Below are positions 1 through 7,255 of a stretch of 16,228 nt of DNA, piece after piece. Made by a program: the position numbers and the translations under genes. The DNA comes from Pelagibacteraceae bacterium TMED65 (GTDB lineage Bacteria; Pseudomonadota; Alphaproteobacteria; TMED127): NCBI GenBank assembly GCA_002167215.1, contig NHDS01000028.1:139421-155648 (forward strand), in the 5' to 3' direction. A model generated the notes under the pieces. The model did no database searches. It was not told the origin of the DNA and was given only the letters and a program-made list of their open reading frames with translations. Within the stretch, counting starts at the first letter, position 1; each line of letters starts with the position of its first letter.

Positions 1-533
1 GGTGTTAGCTTGATTGAAATATCTTTAATTCTTGTATTTAGTTTTTTATCGTTAATATTTAAGTTGAACACCCGTGTTATAATTCTTCTAATGTTTCCGT
101 CGATAACAACACATTGTTCATTTTTTAAAATTGCTGAAATAGAACTACTTATATAATCACCCACTCCAGGTAATTCTCTAAGTTTTTCTGAAGAAATATG
201 AATTTGTTTTTTTTTAAGTAATTCTTTTGCCTTAAAAAGATTTTGAGCTCTTTTATAGTATCCTAAACCTTCCCATATTTTTAAAATCTCATCTAAATCA
301 GCTTCATATAAATCTTCTATTCTAGGCCATTTTTTTATAAATTTTTCATAAAAAGGTATAACAGTTGAAACTTTAGTTTGTTGTAACATTACCTCTGAAA
401 TCCAAATTCTATAAAAATTTTGATTTTCCGGTTTTCTCCATGGTAAATCCCTTTTATTGGTTGAATACCAACTAAGTATTTTTTTTTCCCAGATACTCTT
501 AAATTTTTCGTCTATGTGATATTCTATCATCAT
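1..533 (-). CDS. mutY: A/G-specific adenine DNA glycosylase MutY, N-terminal part (runs off the left edge)
   Basis: MutY removes adenine mispaired with 8-oxoguanine or guanine in base excision repair. The minus strand reads open from an ATG at 533 to the window edge, giving 177 visible codons. Translation shows the family motifs in order: LPWR (residues 30-33), SEVMLQQT (46-53) with the catalytic Glu at 47, WEGLGYYKRA (87-96), the helix-hairpin-helix LPGVGDY (121-127), and VIDGNIRR (143-150) with the catalytic Asp at 145. The 4Fe-4S cysteines and the 8-oxoG-recognition domain would lie beyond the window. The start is ATG at 533 or the next codon, ATG at 530. The first of these overlaps the ATG of the divergent DUF721 gene. 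The neighbourhood, divergent from DUF721-dsbA-smc, is common in alphaproteobacteria. Identification is firm; completeness of the gene cannot be judged. Confidence 0.95.
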   Translation of the reverse strand, partial: MMIEYHIDEKFKSIWEKKILSWYSTNKRDLPWRKPENQNFYRIWISEVMLQQTKVSTVIPFYEKFIKKWPRIEDLYEADLDEILKIWEGLGYYKRAQNLFKAKELLKKKQIHISSEKLRELPGVGDYISSSISAILKNEQCVVIDGNIRRIITRVFNLNINDKKLNTRIKDISIKLT

Positions 534-858
534 GAATTATAAGAATTATATTAAACAAGCTGTTAAAATTTCAACCCTATTACCAAAAGTTTTTAAACAA
601 CTAAAAAAAAAAAATGGAGGAATACTTTTAGATATAAAGTTAAATTGGGAAAATATTCTTGATGCAAACTTAAATTCGGTTTGTTTTGCTCACTCTTTAA
701 AAAAAATAAACAATAAAAATATCCTTACAATTTCTTCAGATCAAAATAACATTCTTGAATTGTCTTACTCATCAGATACAATAAAAGAAAAGATAAATAA
801 GTTTTATAATAGCCCTATAATTGATGAAATTAAGTTTAAAAAATTTTTACAAAATTAG
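532..858 (+). CDS. DUF721 / DciA-like protein
   Basis: A 108-residue protein resembling the DUF721 family, which includes DciA, the ancestral bacterial loader of the replicative helicase DnaB. Visible family features are a basic N-terminal half, a central W-x-x-I-L-D segment (residues 39-44), an LTISSDQNN-type beta strand followed by ELSYSS, and a closing I-x-x-I-N-K-F...I-D-E-I-K-F segment matching the usual end of the fold. A run of 12 A at 603-614 lies in the coding region, but the frame stays open. The ATG at 532-534 shares two bases with the mutY ATG, and no Shine-Dalgarno sequence precedes it. The dsbA-like gene starts six bases after its stop. The family call rests on both pattern and position (mutY-DUF721-dsbA-smc). 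The helicase-loading role in this organism is inferred from family knowledge only. Confidence 0.75.
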   Translation: MNYKNYIKQAVKISTLLPKVFKQLKKKNGGILLDIKLNWENILDANLNSVCFAHSLKKINNKNILTISSDQNNILELSYSSDTIKEKINKFYNSPIIDEIKFKKFLQN

Positions 859-864
859 AGTACT

Positions 865-1488
865 ATGATAAAAAATATACATATGCCTAAAACTATTATC
901 ATTAAATTCACACTACTAATTCTAGTTTTTTGTTCAGGTAACAGCTCTGCTAGAATTGTTGACACAATTGAAGCTTTAGAAAGCAAATCGATTGGAGAAC
1001 AAGCAGCACCTATAGAAATGATAGAGTTTGCCTCTCTGACTTGTGGGCATTGTGCAAAATTTCACAATGAAGTATTTCCTAAAATAAAAAAAAATTATAT
1101 TGATAGTGGTAAAATCTTATTTACATATCATGACTTTCCATTAGATAAGTTTGCCTTAAAAGCCTCAGTTATAGCAAGATGTTCTGGAAATAAAAAATAT
1201 TTTAGTTTTTTAGAAGTCTTATATAAAAAGCAAAAAGATTGGACCAGCTCTCAAGATCCATTCAAATCTCTTCTTAAAATTGCAAAATTAGGAGGGCTTA
1301 AAAATGATGAAATCAAGGTTTGCGTTGGTAATAAGTCTATTGAAGACGGAATTTTAAAGAAAAGATTAAGTTCAACAAAAAAATATAATATAGAGGCCAC
1401 GCCTACGATTTATCTCAATGGACAAAAGTATAATGGCGACCTGACATATGAAGCATTAAAACTAAAACTCGACTCTTTAATAAACTAA
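865..1488 (+). CDS. Periplasmic DsbA-like thiol:disulfide oxidoreductase
   Basis: A 207-residue secreted thioredoxin-fold protein. A hydrophobic signal peptide covers about residues 7-29, with likely cleavage after the NSSA segment. The active site is C60-G-H-C63 within the context LTCGHCAKFHNEVFP, typical of the DSBA/Thioredoxin_4 family. The cis-proline is P180 in EATPTIY. Two further cysteines, C106 and C153, could form a second disulfide, as described for alphaproteobacterial DsbA proteins such as Wolbachia alpha-DsbA1. It probably introduces or exchanges disulfides in envelope proteins. The start could be ATG 865 or the in-frame ATG at 883, which leaves a cleaner signal peptide. The smc start lies four bases after its stop. 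No dsbB is visible in the window, so its redox partner is unknown. Confidence 0.9.
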   Translation: MIKNIHMPKTIIIKFTLLILVFCSGNSSARIVDTIEALESKSIGEQAAPIEMIEFASLTCGHCAKFHNEVFPKIKKNYIDSGKILFTYHDFPLDKFALKASVIARCSGNKKYFSFLEVLYKKQKDWTSSQDPFKSLLKIAKLGGLKNDEIKVCVGNKSIEDGILKKRLSSTKKYNIEATPTIYLNGQKYNGDLTYEALKLKLDSLIN

Positions 1489-1492
1489 AAAA

Positions 1493-4400
1493 TTGTTTAC
1501 AGTAAATAAATTAAAAATCTCTGGCTTTAAATCTTTTGCTCATCAAACTGAACTTTTAATAGAAGATGGTGTGACAGGCATAATAGGACCAAATGGTTGC
1601 GGTAAATCAAATATATTTGAAGCTATTAGGTGGGTTATGGGTGAATCATCTTCAAAGAGTCTAAGGTCAGGGTCGATGGATGAAGTTATATTTAATGGTA
1701 CACAAAATATTCCTGCAAAAAACTTTGCTGAAGTTAGTATTGAATTGAGTAATTTTGAAGGACAACTACCAGGAAATCTTGACAATGAAAAAAAACTTTT
1801 AATCAGTAGAACTATTGAGAGAGGAGTAGGATCTTTTTACAAAATTAATAATAATGACGTCAGAGCCAAAGATATAAGTATTTTATTTTATGACTCGGGT
1901 AGTGGCCCAAGATCAAGCTCAATAATCAGTCAGGGAAATATAGATCAAATTATTAAAAGCAAACCAATCGATCGAAAAATAATTTTGGAGGATGCTGCTG
2001 GCACTTCAGGGCTTCAAGCCAGAAGACATGAATCAGAACTCAAACTTCAGGCGACAGAAGATAATCTAAGTAAAATAGATATTAATTTAAATGGACTAAT
2101 TGATCAAAAAAAAAGCTTGTCTAGACAGGCTAGGCAAGCTGATAAGTACGAGCAAATTTCGCAAAATATTAAATTTTTTCAATCTATCTTAGTTTTTACA
2201 CAATGGAAAAAAAGTGTCAATGAAATGGACTTAATACATAATGATCTGAAAAGATTGATCGATGGCACAAAAATTTTAATTAATCAAATATCTACTATTC
2301 AAAATTCTATAGATTTAGAAAAAGAAAAATTAACAAATATAGAAGATGAGAAAAATATTTTAAATAACGAGTTTATTCAGCTAAACTCTGAAATCAACAA
2401 ATATAACAGCCAGTTAGAAGGAATTGCTAACAAAAAAAATGAAGTTGAAAAATTTCTAAAGACTGTCCAAAATGACAGTGAAATAGAAAAAAATAGATAT
2501 AAAGAAATAAAAGAATATCTCGACAATCTAGTAAATAAAATTTCAAAGCCATCCAATTTGGATACTGAACGAAAAAAATTAATTGAACTTAACTTGCAAG
2601 AAACAAAACTTAAAAATAAATTAAAAGAATTAGAAACAATTTACGTAAATGAAATACAATTAAGTTTAGGGGAAGAGTTTAAGTCTGACAATCTAAAGGA
2701 AAATAAAGAAATAAATAATAAAAGAAAAGATGAACTTAAGGAAATTATTTATTTAGCTACAAAAAAACAACAATCTGAAGAAAAAGAGTTTTCAACACAA
2801 AAGAAGTTGAATGAAACAATTGAATTAAATATTAAACATGTTCAGAACCAAATAATTAACAAAAAAAAAGATATTCTTAAAACCAATGAATACAATCAAA
2901 AACTAAATTCACAAATTAAAAAATTCAATCAAGAAATTGAGGCATGTTCTAAAAAACAAACTCAAATAGAGACAGAATTAAAGACCCTAAATCAATTGAC
3001 AAATAATAATAATTTATCAAATGACTCTATTGTAAATCTACTTAAGATCCGTAAAGGCTATGAAAATGCTATCTATGCTGCCTTAACTATAGAATTGGAT
3101 GCTACTCTGAAGGAATCTCCAAAAAGATGGACAAAAACAAAGAATGAGAAAATATTACCAATTGAAAATTGTCTTGCACAGTATGTCGATGGACCTAAAG
3201 AACTAAATTTAATACTATCTCAAATTGGTTTTGTTGGTGATCAAAAACGCGCCATTGACAAACAAAAGCATTTAAAAGTAGGTCAAAGTTTAGTCGATAT
3301 TAATGGATCAATTTGGAGATGGGATGGATTCATCTCAGAGGACAATCTTCAGAGAAAAAAATTAATCGATGCACAACTAAAAATTAAAAAATTAATTAAC
3401 GAACAATCAAATTATACTGCTCAATTAGGTAGTCTTGAAAAAAAGAAAATTGAACTGTCTCAAAAACAAATAAATAATGATAAAGTTTTGAAAGATGAAA
3501 ACCAAAATCTAGAAATGCTTTATAAAAAATCTGATTCAAATTACCATCAACTCACCAATAGTAAACAAAACTTATCTATTCTTAGATTTAATTTAGAAAC
3601 ATCAAATAAAAAAGTTAAAGCATTGAATATAGAATTAAACCTTATCATGAAAGAGTTAGAAAACATCAAGAAAAAAGAATTGTTATCAAACAAAAACGAT
3701 AACAATAAAAATGATAAGAATGAAGTTCAAAAAGAAATACAAGAGTTAGATATCAAAGTTGACAATAAAAGAGAGGAAATAAATCTAATAAAAGAATCAA
3801 TAATGAAAGAAGAGTTAAATAAAAATTATTATAAAAATGATCTTGAAAAAACTAAGATAAGGTTCAGGGAATGTGAAAAACAAATATCAACTTTAAGGAC
3901 TAGAGAAATTCATTATTTTAATGAAAGAAAAAAATTAGAAGAGCTACCTTTTTCAATTAAGAAAAAGCTAGATCATTTCACTGGATTAAATAACGAACTA
4001 CAAAATAAAATTAAATTCAATAATCAAAAAAACGATGCAATCAAACAACTAGTTGATAGTGAAGAAAAAAAGTTCGTGAACCTCAATAAAGAAAGAGAAT
4101 ACAAAATAAATGAAAAAACCAAATTTGAAAGTATCTTGGAAAATCACAGTTTAAAGGAAAAAGAATTCAGAGGTATTATATTTCAGCAATCTAAAATTCA
4201 GCCAGAGGAATTTGAAGAAAATCTTAAATTACGGAATATTGAGATTCAAGATTACGATAGTATAAAACATAAACTAGAAAACTTAATTGATCAAAGAGAG
4301 CAAATGGGACCAGTTAATTTAAGGGCTAAGGTTGAAGAGGAATTAGTAAATAAATCAATAGAAGAACTTGAGCTAGAAAAATTAGATCTCTCACAAGCAA

Positions 4401-4927
4401 TCGAAAAGCTAAGGATTGCTATAAATAAAATTAATAATGAAGGAAAGAACAGACTTCTTAAAGCATATGAAAATGTTAATAAAAATTTTTCCGATTTGTT
4501 TAAAAAACTTTTTAATGGTGGTGAAGCTAGACTTGAACTAATAAGATCTGATGATCCTCTTCAAACTGGAATCGAAATTTATGCCAGACCTCCTGGAAAA
4601 AAACTATCCTCTATAAGCCTCTTATCAGGTGGAGAAAAAGCTCTTACAGCAATTTCATTAATCTTCTCAATCTTCCTAATTAATCCCTCTCCTATATGTA
4701 TTTTAGATGAGGTTGACGCAGCACTTGATGAAACAAACGTTGAAAAATTTTGTAATATCTTGTTAGAGTTAAAAAAACAAACAAAAACCAAGTTTCTTAT
4801 AATCACTCATCATAAGGTCACAATGACCTCAATTGATCGAGTTTATGGAGTAACGATGGCGCAAAAAGGTATTTCAGATATTGTTTCAGTAGATTTTAAA
4901 GAAATCGATTTTAAAGAAGCCGTGTGA
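1493..4927 (+). CDS. smc: Chromosome segregation ATPase SMC
   Basis: SMC forms the ATP-driven condensin core that compacts and separates replicated chromosomes, normally with ScpA and ScpB. The 1144-residue protein has the full architecture. The head carries Walker A G-P-N-G-C-G-K-S (residues 32-39). Two long Lys/Glu/Asn-rich coiled coils flank a hinge at about residues 510-620, which contains KGYENAIYAAL and WRWDGF. The C-terminal head carries the signature L-S-G-G-E-K (from residue 1044) and Walker B C-I-L-D-E-V-D (1069-1075). The hinge is of the shortened type I associate with alphaproteobacterial SMC. The start is TTG at 1493: an in-frame stop lies just upstream, and the next residues (FTVNKLKISGFKSF) match the family N-terminus, so no later start fits. 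No Shine-Dalgarno sequence is evident. It is four bases downstream of the dsbA-like gene and probably co-transcribed with it. Confidence 0.97.
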   Translation: MFTVNKLKISGFKSFAHQTELLIEDGVTGIIGPNGCGKSNIFEAIRWVMGESSSKSLRSGSMDEVIFNGTQNIPAKNFAEVSIELSNFEGQLPGNLDNEKKLLISRTIERGVGSFYKINNNDVRAKDISILFYDSGSGPRSSSIISQGNIDQIIKSKPIDRKIILEDAAGTSGLQARRHESELKLQATEDNLSKIDINLNGLIDQKKSLSRQARQADKYEQISQNIKFFQSILVFTQWKKSVNEMDLIHNDLKRLIDGTKILINQISTIQNSIDLEKEKLTNIEDEKNILNNEFIQLNSEINKYNSQLEGIANKKNEVEKFLKTVQNDSEIEKNRYKEIKEYLDNLVNKISKPSNLDTERKKLIELNLQETKLKNKLKELETIYVNEIQLSLGEEFKSDNLKENKEINNKRKDELKEIIYLATKKQQSEEKEFSTQKKLNETIELNIKHVQNQIINKKKDILKTNEYNQKLNSQIKKFNQEIEACSKKQTQIETELKTLNQLTNNNNLSNDSIVNLLKIRKGYENAIYAALTIELDATLKESPKRWTKTKNEKILPIENCLAQYVDGPKELNLILSQIGFVGDQKRAIDKQKHLKVGQSLVDINGSIWRWDGFISEDNLQRKKLIDAQLKIKKLINEQSNYTAQLGSLEKKKIELSQKQINNDKVLKDENQNLEMLYKKSDSNYHQLTNSKQNLSILRFNLETSNKKVKALNIELNLIMKELENIKKKELLSNKNDNNKNDKNEVQKEIQELDIKVDNKREEINLIKESIMKEELNKNYYKNDLEKTKIRFRECEKQISTLRTREIHYFNERKKLEELPFSIKKKLDHFTGLNNELQNKIKFNNQKNDAIKQLVDSEEKKFVNLNKEREYKINEKTKFESILENHSLKEKEFRGIIFQQSKIQPEEFEENLKLRNIEIQDYDSIKHKLENLIDQREQMGPVNLRAKVEEELVNKSIEELELEKLDLSQAIEKLRIAINKINNEGKNRLLKAYENVNKNFSDLFKKLFNGGEARLELIRSDDPLQTGIEIYARPPGKKLSSISLLSGGEKALTAISLIFSIFLINPSPICILDEVDAALDETNVEKFCNILLELKKQTKTKFLIITHHKVTMTSIDRVYGVTMAQKGISDIVSVDFKEIDFKEAV

Positions 4928-4960
4928 TTGTAATTGTATAAAATTAATTAATATAGAAAA

Positions 4961-5191
4961 TTGGCAAAAGCATTGAAAAAAAACCGAGATGATTTTAAGA
5001 CAAATTATTCGATAGGATTGAAAATATCCATGGACTTAGTTTCTTCAATAATAGCGGGTATTTTAATTGGATTGGGTTTGGATAAATTTTTTTTAACTAA
5101 GCCTATATTTTTTATTATTTTTTTGCTATTAGGAATCATCACTGGTTTTTATAATATATTTAAATCAATGCAAAAGCTGAATAAAAAATAA
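4961..5191 (+). CDS. atpI: ATP synthase protein I (AtpI), F0 assembly factor
   Basis: A 76-residue protein with two predicted membrane segments (about residues 24-44 and 48-68). They contain the pattern ASIIAGILIGLGLDKFF-like...FIIFLLLGIITGFYNIF, characteristic of AtpI (ATPase_gene1 family). AtpI assists assembly of the c-ring or its stability and stands at the head of many atp operons, as here, directly before atpB. The start is TTG at 4961: a stop codon lies four codons upstream in frame, and the basic N-terminal stretch ahead of the first helix is usual for the family. No Shine-Dalgarno sequence is seen. The 33-base spacer after smc is AT-rich and might hold a promoter, but I cannot define one. 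An internal ATG before MDLVSS is the alternative start. Confidence 0.85.
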   Translation: MAKALKKNRDDFKTNYSIGLKISMDLVSSIIAGILIGLGLDKFFLTKPIFFIIFLLLGIITGFYNIFKSMQKLNKK

Positions 5192-5195
5192 GGAG
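5190..5195 (+). promoter_or_regulatory. Shine-Dalgarno site of atpB
   Basis: AAGGAG lies six bases before the TTG start of atpB and overlaps the atpI stop codon (TAA at 5189-5191). This is one of only three strong Shine-Dalgarno sequences in the window. It supports TTG 5202 as the true start. Confidence 0.8.
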
Positions 5196-5201
5196 AAAGT
5201 T

Positions 5202-5942
5202 TTGGCAAGTCCATTAGCTCAGTTTGAAATAAAAAAAATCATTCCAATTGAATTTCTTGGTCATGACATTTCCTTTACAAATTCGTCATTAGCAATGACA
5301 ATCACAGTATTATTTATTTTAACTCTAATGTTTTTAGGTCTTAAAAATTTGCAAATAATACCAAGTAAAACCCAGACAATCATTGAAAGTAGTTATGAAT
5401 TCATTGCAAATATGATCGGTGATAATATTGGTAATGAAGGAATGAAATATTTTTCATTTATATTTACCCTCTTCTTATTTATCTTAATAGGAAATTTATT
5501 GGGTATGTTTCCTTATAGTTTTACTTGGACAAGTCATATTATTGTTACATTTTCAATTGCTTTTTTCATCTTCCTTGGTGTAACAATATTAGCAATATAT
5601 AAGCATGGATTAATGAAATTCATTAAATTTTTCGCACCATCTGGTGTTCCAAAACCTATGCTTTTATTACTTGTTCCAATAGAAATAATATCATATCTCT
5701 CAAGACCAATAAGTTTATCAGTAAGGCTTTTTGCAAACATGATGGCAGGACATACTCTTTTAAAAGTAATCGGAGGTTTTGTCTTCGTACTTGGTGCAAA
5801 CAGTTTCATAATTGGAGGAATTTTACCGTTAGCATTTCTAATAGCATTAACTGGTTTAGAAATTGTGATAGCTTTTTTGCAAGCTTATGTATTTGCAATA
5901 TTAACTTGTTTATATATAAATGATGCAATACATTTACATTAA
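5202..5942 (+). CDS. atpB: F0F1 ATP synthase subunit a
   Basis: Subunit a forms the proton half-channels against the rotating c-ring in the inner membrane. The 246-residue protein is strongly hydrophobic, with five or six membrane helices. It carries the family hallmark PISLSVRLFANMMAGHTLL with the essential Arg at residue 175. His184 and Glu220/Gln227 in the last helices (GLEIVIAFLQAYVFAIL) match the usual conserved polar positions. The start is TTG at 5202, preceded by a good Shine-Dalgarno sequence at 5190-5195. It lies 10 bases after atpI and 27 bases before atpE. Length and motifs are normal for the family. Confidence 0.97.
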   Translation: MASPLAQFEIKKIIPIEFLGHDISFTNSSLAMTITVLFILTLMFLGLKNLQIIPSKTQTIIESSYEFIANMIGDNIGNEGMKYFSFIFTLFLFILIGNLLGMFPYSFTWTSHIIVTFSIAFFIFLGVTILAIYKHGLMKFIKFFAPSGVPKPMLLLLVPIEIISYLSRPISLSVRLFANMMAGHTLLKVIGGFVFVLGANSFIIGGILPLAFLIALTGLEIVIAFLQAYVFAILTCLYINDAIHLH

Positions 5943-5954
5943 CTTTAAACATAC

Positions 5955-5960
5955 AAGGAG
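5955..5960 (+). promoter_or_regulatory. Shine-Dalgarno site of atpE
   Basis: AAGGAG lies nine bases upstream of the atpE ATG, in the 27-base gap after atpB. A strong ribosome site here fits the need for many more c subunits than other F0 subunits; that link is inference. Confidence 0.8.
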
Positions 5961-5969
5961 TATTTAATT

Positions 5970-6197
5970 ATGGATATGGAATCTGCAAAATTATTAGGGG
6001 CTGGCATAGCTGTTTTAGGTGTGATTGGTTCCGGAATAGGTATTGGGTCGATTTTCGCCGCATTTATAACAGCTGTTGGAAGAAACCCTGAAGCTCGTGA
6101 ACATGTTTTTACAATGACGATGCTCGGATTTGCCTTAGTAGAAGCTCTAGCCCTATTTGCATTAATTATTGCATTGCTTTTACTCTTTGTGTTTTAA
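5970..6197 (+). CDS. atpE: F0F1 ATP synthase subunit c
   Basis: A 75-residue two-helix proteolipid that forms the rotor ring. Helix 1 has the G-x-G-x-G-x-G packing pattern (GSGIGIGS, residues 20-27). The polar loop is RNPEAR (38-43). Helix 2 carries the ion-binding carboxylate Glu58 in ALVEALALFAL. Aligned by hand with sodium-type c subunits, the positions that would bind sodium (Gln in helix 1, Ser or Thr after the Glu) are Ile25 and Ala59 here, so proton coupling is expected. It begins with ATG at 5970 behind a strong Shine-Dalgarno sequence, and atpF' starts two bases after its stop. Length is normal for alphaproteobacteria. Confidence 0.97.
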   Translation: MDMESAKLLGAGIAVLGVIGSGIGIGSIFAAFITAVGRNPEAREHVFTMTMLGFALVEALALFALIIALLLLFVF

Positions 6198-6199
6198 GT

Positions 6200-6754
6200 A
6201 TGTTTTTACAAATTTTTTTGTTTTCAATTTTTATTTTTGAATTTGTTTATGCAACAAGCGAAAAAGGAGGTATGCCTCAGCTAAACCCGGATTCTTTTAC
6301 TTCTCAAGTTTTTTGGTTGTCCATTCTTTTTAGCATCCTGTTTCTTATTAATCATTATATTTTTCTACCAAAACTAGAAATGATAAGAAAAAAACGCGAT
6401 GAAAAAATCAATGGAAATCTAGACGAAGCGAAAATAATTAATAATTCTGTTAATAAACTTATAGAACAGATGAAAAATGATTTTGATGAGGCAAAAAATA
6501 AACAAAATTCAATTTTGAAAGAAACATTTGAAAAGAATAAATCCCTTTTAGATGAAAAAATTGAAAAGCTAAATGAAGAATTTGAAAATAAAAAAAACCA
6601 ACTAACAGATTCTGTAGAAACCGAGAAAGCAAAGGTTCTTGAAAACTTACCATCGATATGTGTCAAGCTGTCTGATAATTTATATGAAAAGATCATGGAA
6701 GAGAAAATTAAGGGAGATATCACAGAATTTCAAAAGTTTGTGAGTGGTAAGTAA
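6200..6754 (+). CDS. atpF': F0F1 ATP synthase subunit b'
   Basis: One of two divergent b-type peripheral-stalk subunits, as in alphaproteobacteria and phototrophs. Of the 184 residues, 1-18 form a hydrophobic leader ending VYA. Then comes the b' hallmark GGMPQLNPDSFTSQVFWL, a membrane helix (about 35-52), and a long charged coiled coil reaching the C-terminus, which would contact F1 through the delta subunit. The leader resembles the signal-like N-termini often annotated on b' proteins; whether it is cleaved cannot be told. The start is ATG 6200, two bases after the atpE stop, with no clear Shine-Dalgarno sequence, suggesting translational coupling. Its stop codon directly abuts the ATG of atpF. 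Confidence 0.92.
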   Translation: MFLQIFLFSIFIFEFVYATSEKGGMPQLNPDSFTSQVFWLSILFSILFLINHYIFLPKLEMIRKKRDEKINGNLDEAKIINNSVNKLIEQMKNDFDEAKNKQNSILKETFEKNKSLLDEKIEKLNEEFENKKNQLTDSVETEKAKVLENLPSICVKLSDNLYEKIMEEKIKGDITEFQKFVSGK

Positions 6755-7249
6755 ATGGAATTTCAGTTTTTGAATGATTCTACAATATGGGTTGGCGTTT
6801 CATTTATCCTTTTCGTTATTCTAATTTTTAAACCAATGACAAAGCAACTATCTGATGGTTTAGAAAAAAAAATTTCAACTTTAAGAAATAATTTAGATAA
6901 TTCAATAAAATTAAAGAGTGAAGCAGAAAAACTTTACAAAGAACAATTATCGAAACAGCAAGAAAATGTTAACCTAATAAAAAGAATTGAAGAAGAAACT
7001 AAGAGAGAGATAAAAAAAATTAAATTGCAAATTGATAAAGAAATAGAAATCAATATGCTCAGAAAAATCAATAACTATAACCAAATTTCACTACATTTGG
7101 AAAATAAGATTAAAGAAGAATTAAAAAATGAGATAATAAATAAAGTTATAAAATATACAGAACATAGAATTAAAAATAATCTATCAAATAAATATAACAA
7201 AAAATTAATTGAGAATTCCTTTAAGAATATACCTGAAAAACTCTTCTAA
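6755..7249 (+). CDS. atpF: F0F1 ATP synthase subunit b
   Basis: The second b-type stalk subunit, 164 residues. A short N-terminal segment leads into one membrane helix (about residues 10-26, IWVGVSFILFVILIFKP). The rest is a lysine- and glutamate-rich coiled coil. The layout matches alphaproteobacterial b proteins (F-N-D-S-T-I-W-V near the start). The ATG at 6755 follows the b' stop with no spacing (TAAATG). This ends the F0 block. The F1 genes (atpHAGDC) are not in the window, consistent with the split atp operons typical of alphaproteobacteria. Confidence 0.92.
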   Translation: MEFQFLNDSTIWVGVSFILFVILIFKPMTKQLSDGLEKKISTLRNNLDNSIKLKSEAEKLYKEQLSKQQENVNLIKRIEEETKREIKKIKLQIDKEIEINMLRKINNYNQISLHLENKIKEELKNEIINKVIKYTEHRIKNNLSNKYNKKLIENSFKNIPEKLF

Positions 7250-7255
7250 ATTAAA

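Noticed and set aside
925..940. Possible lipobox at Cys23 of the DsbA-like protein
   Set aside because: The residues before the cysteine are V-F with Phe at -1, not the small residue lipoprotein signals need. A normal signal peptidase I site after NSSA fits better.
4928..4960. Promoter between smc and atpI
   Set aside because: TATAAA-like sequences are present, but 33 bases of nearly pure A/T offer many chance matches and no convincing -35 at proper spacing.
6355..6723. Minus-strand open frame of 122 codons opposite atpF'
   Set aside because: It is a Ser/Phe-rich mirror of the Lys/Glu-rich coiled coil on the real strand, with no family features. The other antisense frames over smc, atpB, rnhA, the dsbD-like gene, thrC, ctaG and ctaB are rejected for the same reason.
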